Shown: positions 42,241-52,255, numbered from the stretch's first letter. The stretch: DNA of 64,000 nt from an uncultured Lachnospiraceae bacterium (GCA_905207905.1 CAJLNC010000002.1:1-64000), one strand, 5' to 3'. Made by a program: numbers and translations. The notes: a model not told the origin generated them from the sequence alone.

Positions 42241-43896
42241 ATGGCAAATGGAAATGGTAAGATTCTGACAGTTGAGCAGGAACAGAAACTGCGTCAGCCC
42301 ATTGAAGATTATGTCGGAAAAATTCAGGCAAAGATTGACAGCCTCAGAGCGGATGGCACTGATAAAGTGGTGGCGATTCAGAACAAAATGGATTCTGTAA
42401 AGAGAGACCGCACACTGACCTCTTCGGAAAAAGAGTCTGCAAAAGCAACGCTGCAGAGCGAGCTGCAGAAGGCAAAATCTGTGGAAGCTGCCAACAAAAA
42501 TGAAGTTTCAAAATTAATTGGGGATGCGGAAAACTACCTCAAAGCACATTTCGACAAAGAGTACTATCAGCCGGTGAAAGAGAGCTGCGAGCAGGAAAAA
42601 GCCCGGGCGAAAGCCAAGTATGAGGAAAATGTAGCAAAGTTAAATAAAGAGCATCAGGATAATCTGGCGAAGCTCTCCAATCATCAGGAGATCAAGGATG
42701 AGAAGTATGTACATAAAAACAGACTTTTTGATGCCAAGATGACCTATGAGAAAGAGCTTCAGGAGATCAAGGACAGAAGGCATGCGGCATATACCTGGAA
42801 GTATCATATGATTGATCTGCTGCGTATGTCCAAGTTTACCTTTATGGAGAACCGGGCTCAGAAGTGGGAGAATTATAAGTACACCTTTAACCGCAGAGAT
42901 TTCCTGCTGAAAAATGGTCTGTACATTGCCATTGTTCTGATTTTCGTGGCTCTGTGCATCATCACACCCATTGTAAAGCATACACCGCTGTTGACCTATA
43001 ATAATGTGCTGAACATCCTTCAGCAGGCATCACCCCGTATGTTCCTGGCCCTTGGAGTTGCCGGACTGATCATGTTAGCTGGTACGGATCTTTCTATTGG
43101 CCGTATGGTTGGTATGGGTATGACTGCTGCTACCATTATCATGCATCAGGGCAAGAATACCGGTGCTGTGTTTGGTCATGTATTTGATTTCACAGGACTT
43201 CCGGTGATCGTTCGCATGATTTTTGCACTGCTTGTGTGTATCGTACTGTGTACTTTCTTTACTTCCATTGCAGGTTTCTTCACTGCAAAATTCAAGATGC
43301 ATCCTTTTATCTCCACCATGGCCAACATGCTGATGATCTTCGGTCTTGTTACCTATGCGACCAAGGGTGTATCTTTCGGAGCTATTGAATCCAGCATTCC
43401 GGGAATGATTATCCCCAAGATTAACGGATTCCCCACGATTATCATCTGGGCAGTTGTAGCAGTGGTTATCGTATGGTTTATCTGGAATAAGACAACCTTT
43501 GGTAAATATCTGTATGCAGTGGGCGGAAATCCGGAAGCAGCTTCTGTATCCGGTATCTCTGTATTCAAGGTAACTATGGGTGCATTTATCCTGGCAGGTA
43601 TTCTGTACGGTTTCGGCGCTTGGCTGGAGTGCGCAAGAATGTTCGGTTCCGGTTCAGCAGCTTACGGGCAGGGCTGGGAGACCGACGCGATCGCAGCCTG
43701 CGTAGTGGGAGGCGTATCCTTCACTGGTGGTATTGGTAAGATTTCAGGTGTCGTAGTTGGTGTGCTGATCTTCACAGCCCTGACATACTCCCTGACAATT
43801 CTTGGTATTGATACTAACCTGCAGTTTGTATTCTCCGGTATCATTATTCTGGTAGCTGTTACACTTGACTGTCTGAAATATGTACAGAAGAAGTAA
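42241..43896 (+). CDS. mglC: Galactose ABC transporter permease with long N-terminal coiled coil
   Basis: 551 residues, about 215 longer than MglC of E. coli (336). Residues 1-~215 are hydrophilic, Lys/Glu/Gln-rich and predicted coiled coil (for example SEKESAKATLQSELQKAKS, KYEENVAKLNKEHQDNLAK). Basic residues RRDFLLKN precede the first membrane helix at ~222, so the extension should be cytoplasmic. The permease part is complete, with LIMLAGTDLSIGRMVGMG and AVGGNPEAASVSGI. Good GGGAG site; 18 bases after mglA. Confidence 0.92.
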   Translation: MANGNGKILTVEQEQKLRQPIEDYVGKIQAKIDSLRADGTDKVVAIQNKMDSVKRDRTLTSSEKESAKATLQSELQKAKSVEAANKNEVSKLIGDAENYLKAHFDKEYYQPVKESCEQEKARAKAKYEENVAKLNKEHQDNLAKLSNHQEIKDEKYVHKNRLFDAKMTYEKELQEIKDRRHAAYTWKYHMIDLLRMSKFTFMENRAQKWENYKYTFNRRDFLLKNGLYIAIVLIFVALCIITPIVKHTPLLTYNNVLNILQQASPRMFLALGVAGLIMLAGTDLSIGRMVGMGMTAATIIMHQGKNTGAVFGHVFDFTGLPVIVRMIFALLVCIVLCTFFTSIAGFFTAKFKMHPFISTMANMLMIFGLVTYATKGVSFGAIESSIPGMIIPKINGFPTIIIWAVVAVVIVWFIWNKTTFGKYLYAVGGNPEAASVSGISVFKVTMGAFILAGILYGFGAWLECARMFGSGSAAYGQGWETDAIAACVVGGVSFTGGIGKISGVVVGVLIFTALTYSLTILGIDTNLQFVFSGIIILVAVTLDCLKYVQKK

Positions 43897-43943
43897 TGGA
43901 TTGCCAGGTCTGGTGAATTGAAGACTTTATAAGTTCTCTTAAG

Positions 43944-44109
43944 GAGAGCTGTTGTAAAATGAATGAGAGGTGTTTGTTTTCCCTCTTCTTTTACAGCAGC
44001 TCTCTTTTTCCAGCAGTTTACAATTATTTTACCATTTGATATAATAGTAACAATCAGTGGACATAGTACAGTTATAACAAGAATGTCTGAGAAAATAAGA
44101 ACGAAAAGA
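43944..44109 (+). terminator. Intrinsic terminator of the galactose transport operon
   Basis: 16-bp stem (43944-43959 with 43989-44004, GAGAGCTG paired with CAGCTCTC, one G-U pair) followed by TTTTTCC near 44005. A stretch to 44109 is non-coding before the regulator's start. Confidence 0.8.
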
Positions 44110-44127
44110 AACGATGATGGGGGAAAC

Positions 44128-45762
44128 ATGGGCGGAGAGCAGACTATAGCGGCAGATCGTTACACAGTGCTTTTAGTGGATGATGAGGATGAAGTGATCC
44201 AGGTCATTATGAAGAAAATAGATTGGAAGAGTTTGGGATTCACGGTGATCGGATACGCTAATAACGGGGTAAAGGCGTTGGAGATGGTGGAGGAATTTCA
44301 GCCGGATGTGGTGATGACAGATATTAAGATGCCCTATATGGATGGTATGGAACTGGCAGGCCGCATCAAGATTGAATTTCCTACAACAAAGATTTTATTG
44401 TTTACAGGCTTTGATGAATTTGAGTATGCCAAAGAGGCGGTTCATCTGGAGGTGGAGGAGTATATTCTCAAACCGGTCAATTCAGTGGAACTGACCAAGG
44501 TATTTGCCCAGCTAAAGGAGAAGCTGGATCAGGAGATCAGCGAAAAGCGCAATGTGGAGACGCTGCAGAATTATTATCTGGAGTCCCTTCCTTTCCTGAG
44601 AAGTAATTTTTATATTACGCTTATTGAGGGACGAATTGATGAGAAAGAGCTGGAAAAATATCTTTCAGATTACCAGATCTCATTGCCGGGTCCTTTTTAC
44701 TGCTGTCTTTTAATTCATACCTCGTCCAGCCAGGTTCCCAAAGAGATGACGCCTCTGCTGCTGGCTGCATCTGTACAAAAGCAGGTGGAAGAACGGCTGG
44801 TGGGGCAGTGGCAGGCCAAAAGTTTTTCCTACCTGGGGAATACGGTTCTGATCGCCCAGGTAAAGCATGAGGAGGCAGTTTCGGAGCTTACAGATGAGTG
44901 TGATCGTTTTTGCCGATATGTGCACCGGATCATTGGTGCAGTGGTGACTGTCGGTATTGGGCAGGTGTGCAGAACAATTCCGGAATTGGCGGGTTCCTAT
45001 CGGGGAGCCAGGGAAGCTCTCTACTATAGAAGTATTTATGGAGCCAACCGGGCTATCAATATCAAAGAGATCGTTCCCAAAGCTATGAATCAGAGCGTAA
45101 GCACAGGAGAAGCAGAGATGGGAAATCTCTTTAAAATGATTCGATTGGGAACTGGGCGGGAGGTGGAGGAAGCGGTGGAGCGGTACCTGAATGATATGGT
45201 CACTCCTATGCAGTCGCTGCCTCAGCATCATATCCATGTGATGGAGATGGTGACGGCATTGTACCGGTTTTCCGCAAATAATGAGATACAGGAAGAGGAG
45301 GATCTGGGAGATATCCGCCAGCTTTATGGCAGGCTTGTGGAGCTGGAGCCGGAGGGGCTGAAAAAGTGGCTGGTTCGGATCTGCCTGGATTACAGAGAAA
45401 AACTGATCCGTTTGCGGAGCAGTTCCACAAAATCTTTTGTTCAGAATGCGAAGGAATATGTGAGGAACAATTATGCAGATGAGGAGCTTTCACTGAACCA
45501 GATCTGCGATGCTCTGGGAGTATCCAATTCCTATTTTTCTACGATCTTTAAGAAGGAAACGGGAAATTCTTTTATCGGATATCTTACAGAGTTTCGGATG
45601 GAGCAGGCCTCCAGGATGCTGATTGAGACGAATGAAAAGAGCTATATTATAGCCCAGAAGGTGGGATATACGGATTCCAATTATTTCAGCTATGTATTTA
45701 AGCGGCAGTACGGCGTTTCACCTTCCAAATACAGAACGGAGCATACAAAACGTGAAAAGTAA
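44128..45762 (+). CDS. YesN-type response regulator (AraC-family output)
   Basis: 544 residues from the ATG at 44128 (GGGGGAAAC upstream). Receiver domain ~11-130 with acidic pair VDDED and phospho-acceptor Asp65 (MTDIKMP), conserved Lys in ILKPVN. A ~300-residue middle region follows, then two AraC helix-turn-helix motifs at the C-terminus (LSLNQICDALGVSNSYFSTIF and IIAQKVGYTDSNYFSYVFK). It probably activates the mgl-type genes upstream on sugar sensing by the adjacent kinase. Overlaps the kinase gene. Confidence 0.94.
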   Translation: MGGEQTIAADRYTVLLVDDEDEVIQVIMKKIDWKSLGFTVIGYANNGVKALEMVEEFQPDVVMTDIKMPYMDGMELAGRIKIEFPTTKILLFTGFDEFEYAKEAVHLEVEEYILKPVNSVELTKVFAQLKEKLDQEISEKRNVETLQNYYLESLPFLRSNFYITLIEGRIDEKELEKYLSDYQISLPGPFYCCLLIHTSSSQVPKEMTPLLLAASVQKQVEERLVGQWQAKSFSYLGNTVLIAQVKHEEAVSELTDECDRFCRYVHRIIGAVVTVGIGQVCRTIPELAGSYRGAREALYYRSIYGANRAINIKEIVPKAMNQSVSTGEAEMGNLFKMIRLGTGREVEEAVERYLNDMVTPMQSLPQHHIHVMEMVTALYRFSANNEIQEEEDLGDIRQLYGRLVELEPEGLKKWLVRICLDYREKLIRLRSSSTKSFVQNAKEYVRNNYADEELSLNQICDALGVSNSYFSTIFKKETGNSFIGYLTEFRMEQASRMLIETNEKSYIIAQKVGYTDSNYFSYVFKRQYGVSPSKYRTEHTKREK

Positions 45763-47617
45763 GAATTCCGGGCGTTTTAACAGCTTAAGGCAGCGGGGAC
45801 TTCAGACCACCATTATGATGGCTTTTTCTATTATTTCTATTTCTATTATTCTGATTTTGGGCATTGTTTTGTACGTCCGTTTTTCTGTAGTATCTAGAGA
45901 GGAAGTCATTCAGAGTACTCAGAAACTTATGGAACAGACGGGAGAGAGTCTGGAGGATTATCTGATTAGTATGCGGCAGATTTCAGATGCGGCTTATTAC
46001 AATGTGATTAAGGAGAGTGATTTTTCCACCCAGAATCAGGAGGTTCGGGCGGGGTTGAACCTTCTGTACGAGGCCAACAAGGAAAAGCTTCGCAGCATTG
46101 CCCTGTATAACAATTACGGCAGTCTGCTGGCGGCAGAGCCTGTGGCCGATCAGAAAGAAGATCCGGATGTGACTCATCAGGACTGGTATCAGCAGGCAGT
46201 GAATGAGATGGAGAATATGCATTTTTCCACCCCACATATCCAGAATCTGTTTAAGGATGTGGCTTTTCGGTATTACTGGGTGATCTCATTAAGCCGGGTA
46301 GTGGAGCTTAACAATGGTGGAGATTCTCAGTTGGGAGTGCTTTTGGTGGACATGGACTACTCCAGCATTTCCAGATTGATGAAAAAGATTAATACAGCCA
46401 ACAACGGCCAGTACTATTATCTGTGCGACAGCAATGGGGAGATCATCTATCACCAGCGCCAGGTACAGATCAGCGATGGGATTGCCAGTGAAAACAGCAA
46501 AGCGGCGGCAGCCTGCAAGGACGGCATCTATGATGAAGTTTTTGAGGGAGAGCATCGGAAGGTGGTGGTGAACACCATCAGCTACACGGGCTGGAAGCTG
46601 GTGGGAGTGATCCCTTATTCTGCATTCACCTCCGGTATGGCAGGGGTGAGGTACTTCATTGTGCTGTTTACCATCATTATGATGATGACTCTGGTGGTGA
46701 TCAACCGCATGGTGTCAGTGCGGATTTCCAGGCCCATACTGCGGCTGAATGATTCGGTTCTGGAATATGAGGCGGGAGAGAAACCGAAAATTTATATCGG
46801 GGGATCCAAGGAGATCCGGCATCTGGGGTATTCTATTCAGAAGTCCTACGAAGAGATTGAAGAACTGATGAAGCGGATTGTGTGGGAACAGAACGAACGG
46901 AGGAAAAGCGAGCTGGATGCTCTGCAGAGTCAGATTAATCCTCATTTCCTCTATAATGCCTTGGATTCCATTACCTGGATGATTGAAGCAGAAAGGAATG
47001 ATGAGGCGGCTTATATGATCACCCAGCTTGCCCGTTTGTTCCGAATCAGTCTTTCCAAGGGGCGTACGATTATCAGCGTGAAAGATGAAATTCAGCATGC
47101 TCAGAGCTATATGAACATTCAAAAGATTCGATGTAAAAATTCTTTTACTGTGGAGTTTGAGATAGAGCCGGAGATCCTCTTGGCCTGCACAGTGAAGCTG
47201 GTCTTACAGCCTATACTGGAAAACGCTATTAACTATGGAGTCAGCGGTGAAGATGAGGATGGAGAGATCCGGATCATTGGAAAAGAAAAGGAGGGGAATA
47301 TTCTCCTTATGGTGAAGGATAACGGAATAGGCATCCCGGAGGATCAGGTGGGGCTGCTGCTTACAGACAACGAGCGGGTGCATAAGCACGGATCCGGAGT
47401 GGGGCTTGTGAATGTAAATAACCGGCTGCAGCTTCTGTTTGGAGAAGAGTATGGCCTTCGCATTGAGAGCGAGCCGGACGAGGGAACGACCGTCACTGTC
47501 TGTATTCCATTTATCCCCTACACAGAGGAGAACCGAAAACTTCTGGAAAAGGGATACCGTTTCAGCAAAGAGGAGATCATAAGCAGAAAACGCAGGGAAA
47601 ATAGGGATGAAAAATAG
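45752..47617 (+). CDS. YesM-type sensor histidine kinase
   Basis: 621 residues from a GTG at 45752 that overlaps the regulator gene by 11 bases (CGGAG upstream); the longer upstream reading lies wholly inside it. Transmembrane helix ~20-43, a ~250-residue extracytoplasmic dCache-like sensor, second helix ~300-318, HAMP region, then a His_kinase domain with phospho-acceptor His398 (QSQINPHFLYNALD) and a GHKL ATPase (VKDNGIGIP, GSGVGLVNV). It pairs with the YesN-type regulator. Confidence 0.93.
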   Translation: MKSKNSGRFNSLRQRGLQTTIMMAFSIISISIILILGIVLYVRFSVVSREEVIQSTQKLMEQTGESLEDYLISMRQISDAAYYNVIKESDFSTQNQEVRAGLNLLYEANKEKLRSIALYNNYGSLLAAEPVADQKEDPDVTHQDWYQQAVNEMENMHFSTPHIQNLFKDVAFRYYWVISLSRVVELNNGGDSQLGVLLVDMDYSSISRLMKKINTANNGQYYYLCDSNGEIIYHQRQVQISDGIASENSKAAAACKDGIYDEVFEGEHRKVVVNTISYTGWKLVGVIPYSAFTSGMAGVRYFIVLFTIIMMMTLVVINRMVSVRISRPILRLNDSVLEYEAGEKPKIYIGGSKEIRHLGYSIQKSYEEIEELMKRIVWEQNERRKSELDALQSQINPHFLYNALDSITWMIEAERNDEAAYMITQLARLFRISLSKGRTIISVKDEIQHAQSYMNIQKIRCKNSFTVEFEIEPEILLACTVKLVLQPILENAINYGVSGEDEDGEIRIIGKEKEGNILLMVKDNGIGIPEDQVGLLLTDNERVHKHGSGVGLVNVNNRLQLLFGEEYGLRIESEPDEGTTVTVCIPFIPYTEENRKLLEKGYRFSKEEIISRKRRENRDEK

Positions 47618-48578
47618 TAGGAAAATGTTTATTCTCATAGAGGGACTGTTGGCAGCGCTTCTGGTGACGGTCTTTTTGGCCATGGTGCGGGAGAGGAAGC
47701 CGCCGGAACAGAAGAAGATTTCTGTTATTGTCAGTGCTTCCGATGACAGCCAGTGGGCTGCATTTCAATATGGCCTTCGGATGGCGGCCCAGGATTTTGG
47801 GATTGATTTGACGGTGGTGAAAACGCAGGGAGATCTGTGGCTGGAGGAAGAGCAAAGGCTGATAAAACGAGAGATGGAAAAAGGCGCGGATGCGGTGATC
47901 GTCCAACCTGCGCCTTATCCGGGGACGGCAAAGATGCTGGAGAAGATGGCGCGTCAGATTCCCATTATGCTGGTGGAGGATAATGGAGCCGCTGAGGGAG
48001 AGGAGACCTTCCTTCCCTACACAGCGCCGGATAATTATGGCATGGGGAAAGCACTGGCTTTTGAGCTGCTTTTGGATTACAGCGGAACCATACAGGGAAA
48101 AACGATAGGGATTGTTTTAGAAACAGCGGGTTCTGGAGCAGCGAAGAAGCGTCTGCAGGGATTTCTGGATGCTGTTGAGGGGAAGGGAGGAAAGGTTCTT
48201 TGGAGTCTTCCGAAAGACCAGAAGATGGAAAGTTATATTCTGAAAGAACAGCCCGGCGTGGATTTTGTCATCGCCCTGGATGATAAAAGCGTGGTGCAGG
48301 CAGGAGCGGCCTCAGAGGCCAATGATCTTCATGGAGCTTTGGTTTACGGCATCGGAAATTCTACGGAGGCTGTTTACTATCTGGATTCGGATGCGGTTCA
48401 GTGTCTGGTTGTGCCGGATGAATTTAATGTGGGCTATCAGAGTCTGGCAGAGGCGGCGGACAGCAGCGGCAGTTTTTATGACAGGATGGAGAGTCAGACG
48501 GTTTCTCATACAGTACTGCGCAGAGAAGAGCTGTTTTTTAAGGAAAATCAGGAGATTCTGTTTACTATGAACCAGTGA
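47607..48578 (+). CDS. Membrane-anchored sugar-binding-protein-like sensor
   Basis: 323 residues. A single N-terminal hydrophobic segment (~8-26, ILIEGLLAALLVTVFLA) has no lipobox or clear cleavage site, so it probably stays as an anchor. The rest is a type-1 periplasmic-binding domain (KISVIVSASDDSQW, GADAVIVQPAPY, VDFVIALDD). It overlaps the kinase gene by 11 bases. Anchored binding proteins such as XylFII of Clostridium beijerinckii work as sugar sensors for LytS/YesN systems; a similar role is inferred here. Confidence 0.85.
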   Translation: MKNSRKMFILIEGLLAALLVTVFLAMVRERKPPEQKKISVIVSASDDSQWAAFQYGLRMAAQDFGIDLTVVKTQGDLWLEEEQRLIKREMEKGADAVIVQPAPYPGTAKMLEKMARQIPIMLVEDNGAAEGEETFLPYTAPDNYGMGKALAFELLLDYSGTIQGKTIGIVLETAGSGAAKKRLQGFLDAVEGKGGKVLWSLPKDQKMESYILKEQPGVDFVIALDDKSVVQAGAASEANDLHGALVYGIGNSTEAVYYLDSDAVQCLVVPDEFNVGYQSLAEAADSSGSFYDRMESQTVSHTVLRREELFFKENQEILFTMNQ

Positions 48579-48684
48579 ACCAGAACAGGGCGGACGTGTT
48601 TTGGTATGGAACTATTTGTATTATGGAACTTTTATACCAGGAAACTTTATAACCGGAGGAGTTTGGACCGGAAGGTGAACAGAT

Positions 48685-49725
48685 ATGAAGAAAAAGGGAT
48701 TATGTGGGGTAGCTGTCTGCATGGCGGCAGTCTCTCTTTGGGGCTGTGGAAAGCAGCAGCCGGAGAAAATTGAAAAAGGCAGGATCGGAGTAGCCTGTTA
48801 CAATGAGAGAGATACCTTTATTAACGCTCTGGTGGAGAGCTTTAAAGAGCAGATGAGTCAGTATGAGAAACAGGGATTTAAGGCGGAAGTGACGGTGACG
48901 GACGCGGGGGGGATGCAGAGAAGTCAGGATGATCAGGTGAAGGAGATGATTACCGCCGGCTGCGATGTGCTGTGCGTGAACCTGGTGGATCGGACAGACC
49001 CTTCTGAGATCATTGATCTGGCCAGGGAGAAAGACGTTCCCATTATTTTTTTCAACCGGGAGCCAGTGGCAGAGGATATGCTTCAGTGGAATGGTTTGTA
49101 CTATGTGGGGGCCTATGCGGAGCAGTCAGGAATCATGCAGGGAGAACTGGCGGCGGAGGCTATTGAGAAAAATGATAAGATTGATAAAAATAAGGATGGA
49201 AAGATTCAGTACGCAGTGCTGGAGGGCGAGCCGGGGCATCAGGATGCGATCATCCGCACAGAGAATGCAGTCGATACTATGAAGAAAAAGGGAATCAAAA
49301 TGGAAAAGATCAGCTATGGAATTGCCAACTGGAGCCGGGCCCAGGCTCAGAATCGGATGCTTCAGATGATCAGCCAGTATCCAAACAAAATTGAGTTGGT
49401 GCTGGCAAATAATGACGATATGATTTTGGGGGCGTTGGATGCCTATGAGAAGCTGAATCTTACGGAGACTTCGGTGCCGGTATTTTTTGGCATAGACGGA
49501 ACGGATCAGGGCCTGGAAGCGCTGAGAGAGGGGAAGATAGCAGGCACGGTGTATAACGACAAGGAGGGCCAGGCGAAAGCCATGGCGCAGCTGGCGGTGG
49601 CGCTGATTACGGGGGAAGGGCTGGATGAGATCTCCTTTGAAAATGAAAAATATATTTATCTGCCCTATACCAAGGTGACTTCGGAGAATGTGAAGGATTT
49701 TATAGGAAAGTCTGAGAAAAATTAA
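48685..49725 (+). CDS. Galactose-binding lipoprotein, canonical order (MglB-like)
   Basis: 346 residues. Lipoprotein signal peptide with lipobox SLWGC (Cys21). Canonical galactose-binding-protein order: Tyr39, Asp43 and Phe45 (CYNERDTF), Asn124 (FFNREP), calcium loop DKNKDGKIQ at 167-175, His185, Asp187 and Arg191 (GHQDAIIRT), Trp216, Asn242/243, Asp271, Asn291. It serves as the direct reference for the permuted protein at 39364. It may feed the mgl transporter or the adjacent sensor kinase. Strong CGGAGGAG lies ~25 bases upstream and GGAAGGTG close by. Confidence 0.94.
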   Translation: MKKKGLCGVAVCMAAVSLWGCGKQQPEKIEKGRIGVACYNERDTFINALVESFKEQMSQYEKQGFKAEVTVTDAGGMQRSQDDQVKEMITAGCDVLCVNLVDRTDPSEIIDLAREKDVPIIFFNREPVAEDMLQWNGLYYVGAYAEQSGIMQGELAAEAIEKNDKIDKNKDGKIQYAVLEGEPGHQDAIIRTENAVDTMKKKGIKMEKISYGIANWSRAQAQNRMLQMISQYPNKIELVLANNDDMILGALDAYEKLNLTETSVPVFFGIDGTDQGLEALREGKIAGTVYNDKEGQAKAMAQLAVALITGEGLDEISFENEKYIYLPYTKVTSENVKDFIGKSEKN

Positions 49726-49815
49726 GAGGGTGAGAAGAGCAGGCGGGCTGCGGCAGGGAGAGAAAGAGGCCGCAGTCCTTTTGCTTATGAAGTCCATACA
49801 AGAGAGGATTAATTT

Positions 49816-51954
49816 ATGAATCTGTACAGTCAGAAAGATATGCTGGATTATGATGTGGAGACGCCGCTGCGGACGATCTGCGGATTTAAAGTGCGCCCAG
49901 GTATGTTTGATATCAACGGAGCCATGGCGCTGAGAAATGGGGTGAATTTTACCATTCACACCCATTATGGGACTGCCTGTGAGCTGCTTTTATTTCACCG
50001 ACAGCAGGAGGATCCCTTTGCAGTGCTTCCCTTTCCGGAGGACTATAAGATTGGGGATGTGTATTCCATGATTGTATTTGATCTGGATATTGAGGAGATC
50101 GAGTATGCCTACCGGGTGGATGGTCCCTATAGGCCGGAGGAGGGCCTTTTGTTTGACCGGAAGAATGTGCTCTTAGATCCCTATGCCAGGGCGGTGGCAG
50201 GACAGAAGATCTGGGGTAAGACAAGGCAGGGGGCGTACCATGCCCGGGTGGTGAAAGATTCTTTTGACTGGGGGGATATGCCCCAGTCAAAGCAGGAGTT
50301 AAGCGATCTGATCATTTATGAGCTGCATGTTCGGGGATTTACCAAACATCCCTCCTCAGGCGTAAAATGGGGAGGTACCTTTGCAGGGTTAAAGGAAAAG
50401 ATCCCTTATTTAAAGGATCTTGGCATTAATGCAGTGGAGCTGATGCCTATCTTTGAGTTTGATGAAAACCGCAATGCCAGAGAGGTGGATGGGAAGCGTC
50501 TTCTGGATTACTGGGGATACAATACGGTCAATTTCTTTTCTCCCAACACCAGCTACAGCGCCTCTGTGGAATTTAACCGGGAGGGCATGGAGCTGAAAGA
50601 TCTGATCAAGGCTCTTCATGACAATGGGATTGAGGTGATTCTGGATGTAGTGTTTAATCACACTGCGGAGGGGAATGAACAGGGAGCCACCTTCTGTTTT
50701 AAGGGATTGGACAATAAAATCTACTATATGCTCACCCCGGACGGCAATTATTACAATTTTAGCGGCTGTGGCAATACCTTAAACTGCAATCATCCAGTGG
50801 TGCGCCAGCTGATACTGGAGTGTCTGCGGTACTGGACGGTGTGCTACCGGGTGGACGGTTTCCGTTTCGACCTGGCCAGCATTCTGGGAAGGAATGAGGA
50901 CGGAACGCCCATGAATATGCCGCCGCTGCTTCACAGTCTGGCTTTTGATCCCATCCTGAGCCGGACGAAGCTTATCGCAGAGGCCTGGGATGCGGGAGGT
51001 ATGTACCAGGTGGGCAGCTTCCCGGCACATAAACGGTGGGCAGAGTGGAATGGCAGATACCGGGACGCAGTGAGAGGCTTTTTAAAGGGAGATAACTGGG
51101 AGGCCTGGCAGGCGGCCTGGAGCATCTGCGGATCCGGAGATCTCTACGGGGGAGGCCATTTTGGTCAGGAACAAAACAGCCGGTATGCAGGGTACAATTC
51201 CTGCGTGAATTTCCTCACCTGTCATGACGGTTTTACCCTTCATGATCTTTATTCCTATAATGAAAAGCACAATCTGGAAAATGGCTGGGATAATACAGAC
51301 GGAGCTAATGACAACCGCAGTTGGAACTGCGGAGCTGAGGGAGAGACCAATGATCAGGAGGTGCTGAGGCTTCGGTTCCGGATGATTCGCAATGCCTGCG
51401 CGGTATTGATGTGCAGCCGGGGGACCCCTATGTTTTTGGCCGGAGATGAATTTGGAAATACTCAGTACGGCAACAACAACAGTTACTGCCAGGATAATGA
51501 GATCTCCTGGCTGGACTGGAGTTTGCTGGAGAAAAACAGGGAGCTGTATGAATTTTTCCGATTTATGATTGCATTCCGAAAAAAGCATCCGGTAATCCAG
51601 AAAAAACTGCCTTCTGCTGTCTGTGGAATGGAGCCTATGCATACCCATGGGGTACAGGCGGAGGAGACGAACCTGCCGAAGGATACCAGAACTTTTTCCG
51701 TAAGCTTTGCAGGCTATGACAGAGTAAAGGGAAAGGACGATCTGGTATATCTCTCCATCAATACTTACTGGGAGGATGTTACCATCACTTTGCCAAAGCT
51801 CAAACGGGGCGTCTGGTATCTTACCGTGAACACCAACGGGGATGAGGCGGAAAGGTACTTTTACCAGCCAGGGCAGGAGCGCAGAATTGAGGGAAGTTTT
51901 GTGATGCGCCCCAGATCTGTGTGTGTCTTTGTAGGAAAAACGTATGGAAGGTAA
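49816..51954 (+). CDS. glgX: Glycogen debranching enzyme GlgX (isoamylase type)
   Basis: 712 residues. N-terminal CBM48-like beta domain (~10-150), then a GH13 catalytic barrel: VEVILDVVFNHTAEG-type region I, nucleophile Asp in VDGFRFDLAS, acid Glu in LIAEAWDAGG, and a third Asp in FLTCHDGFTLHD. It hydrolyses alpha-1,6 branches of phosphorylase-trimmed glycogen. Complete length. Start after AGAGAGGA. Separated from the galactose locus by 90 bases; a functional link to carbohydrate storage is possible, not shown. Confidence 0.95.
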   Translation: MNLYSQKDMLDYDVETPLRTICGFKVRPGMFDINGAMALRNGVNFTIHTHYGTACELLLFHRQQEDPFAVLPFPEDYKIGDVYSMIVFDLDIEEIEYAYRVDGPYRPEEGLLFDRKNVLLDPYARAVAGQKIWGKTRQGAYHARVVKDSFDWGDMPQSKQELSDLIIYELHVRGFTKHPSSGVKWGGTFAGLKEKIPYLKDLGINAVELMPIFEFDENRNAREVDGKRLLDYWGYNTVNFFSPNTSYSASVEFNREGMELKDLIKALHDNGIEVILDVVFNHTAEGNEQGATFCFKGLDNKIYYMLTPDGNYYNFSGCGNTLNCNHPVVRQLILECLRYWTVCYRVDGFRFDLASILGRNEDGTPMNMPPLLHSLAFDPILSRTKLIAEAWDAGGMYQVGSFPAHKRWAEWNGRYRDAVRGFLKGDNWEAWQAAWSICGSGDLYGGGHFGQEQNSRYAGYNSCVNFLTCHDGFTLHDLYSYNEKHNLENGWDNTDGANDNRSWNCGAEGETNDQEVLRLRFRMIRNACAVLMCSRGTPMFLAGDEFGNTQYGNNNSYCQDNEISWLDWSLLEKNRELYEFFRFMIAFRKKHPVIQKKLPSAVCGMEPMHTHGVQAEETNLPKDTRTFSVSFAGYDRVKGKDDLVYLSINTYWEDVTITLPKLKRGVWYLTVNTNGDEAERYFYQPGQERRIEGSFVMRPRSVCVFVGKTYGR

Positions 51955-52039
51955 TTTACCAGTGATGACAAAAATTAAAATCTGATAAATTTTGTGTGAA
52001 ATTTAGCTAAAATTTTCTCTTCCCTTTTTTACGGAAACG

Positions 52040-52048
52040 TGCTACAAT
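52040..52048 (+). promoter_or_regulatory. Extended -10 promoter of the lysine-riboswitch transcript
   Basis: TG-C-TACAAT (-10 at 52043-52048) about 50 bases before the riboswitch; the -35 region is weak, as often with extended -10 promoters. Confidence 0.6.
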
Positions 52049-52095
52049 AACAAAGATAACTAAAATTCGCAGACGAAACAGAATAGAAAAGGACA

Positions 52096-52255
52096 TGATA
52101 GAGGCGCGGGCTTCATCAGTACCGGAAATATCAGGCTGGACCGCCGTTTCCGGGAAAGGGGAGACTGCCGAAGGATGTTCTGCCGGTCCGGGCAGGATGT
52201 TCTGGGATACCGCAGAAGATGCGGTGTACTGTCACGAAATGTGGAGCGCTATCTG
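52096..52255 (+). ncRNA. Lysine riboswitch (L box)
   Basis: Conserved L-box blocks in order: GATAGAGGCGC (52097 on), TTCATCAGTA, a GGAAA-containing arm, AAAGGGGAGACTGCCGAAG (52155-52173), and the closing strand GCGCTATC (52246-52253), which pairs with the first block to form P1. The same layout is seen in the Bacillus lysC leader. It binds lysine and, with the terminator downstream, would turn off the transporter gene when lysine is plentiful. Confidence 0.93.
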
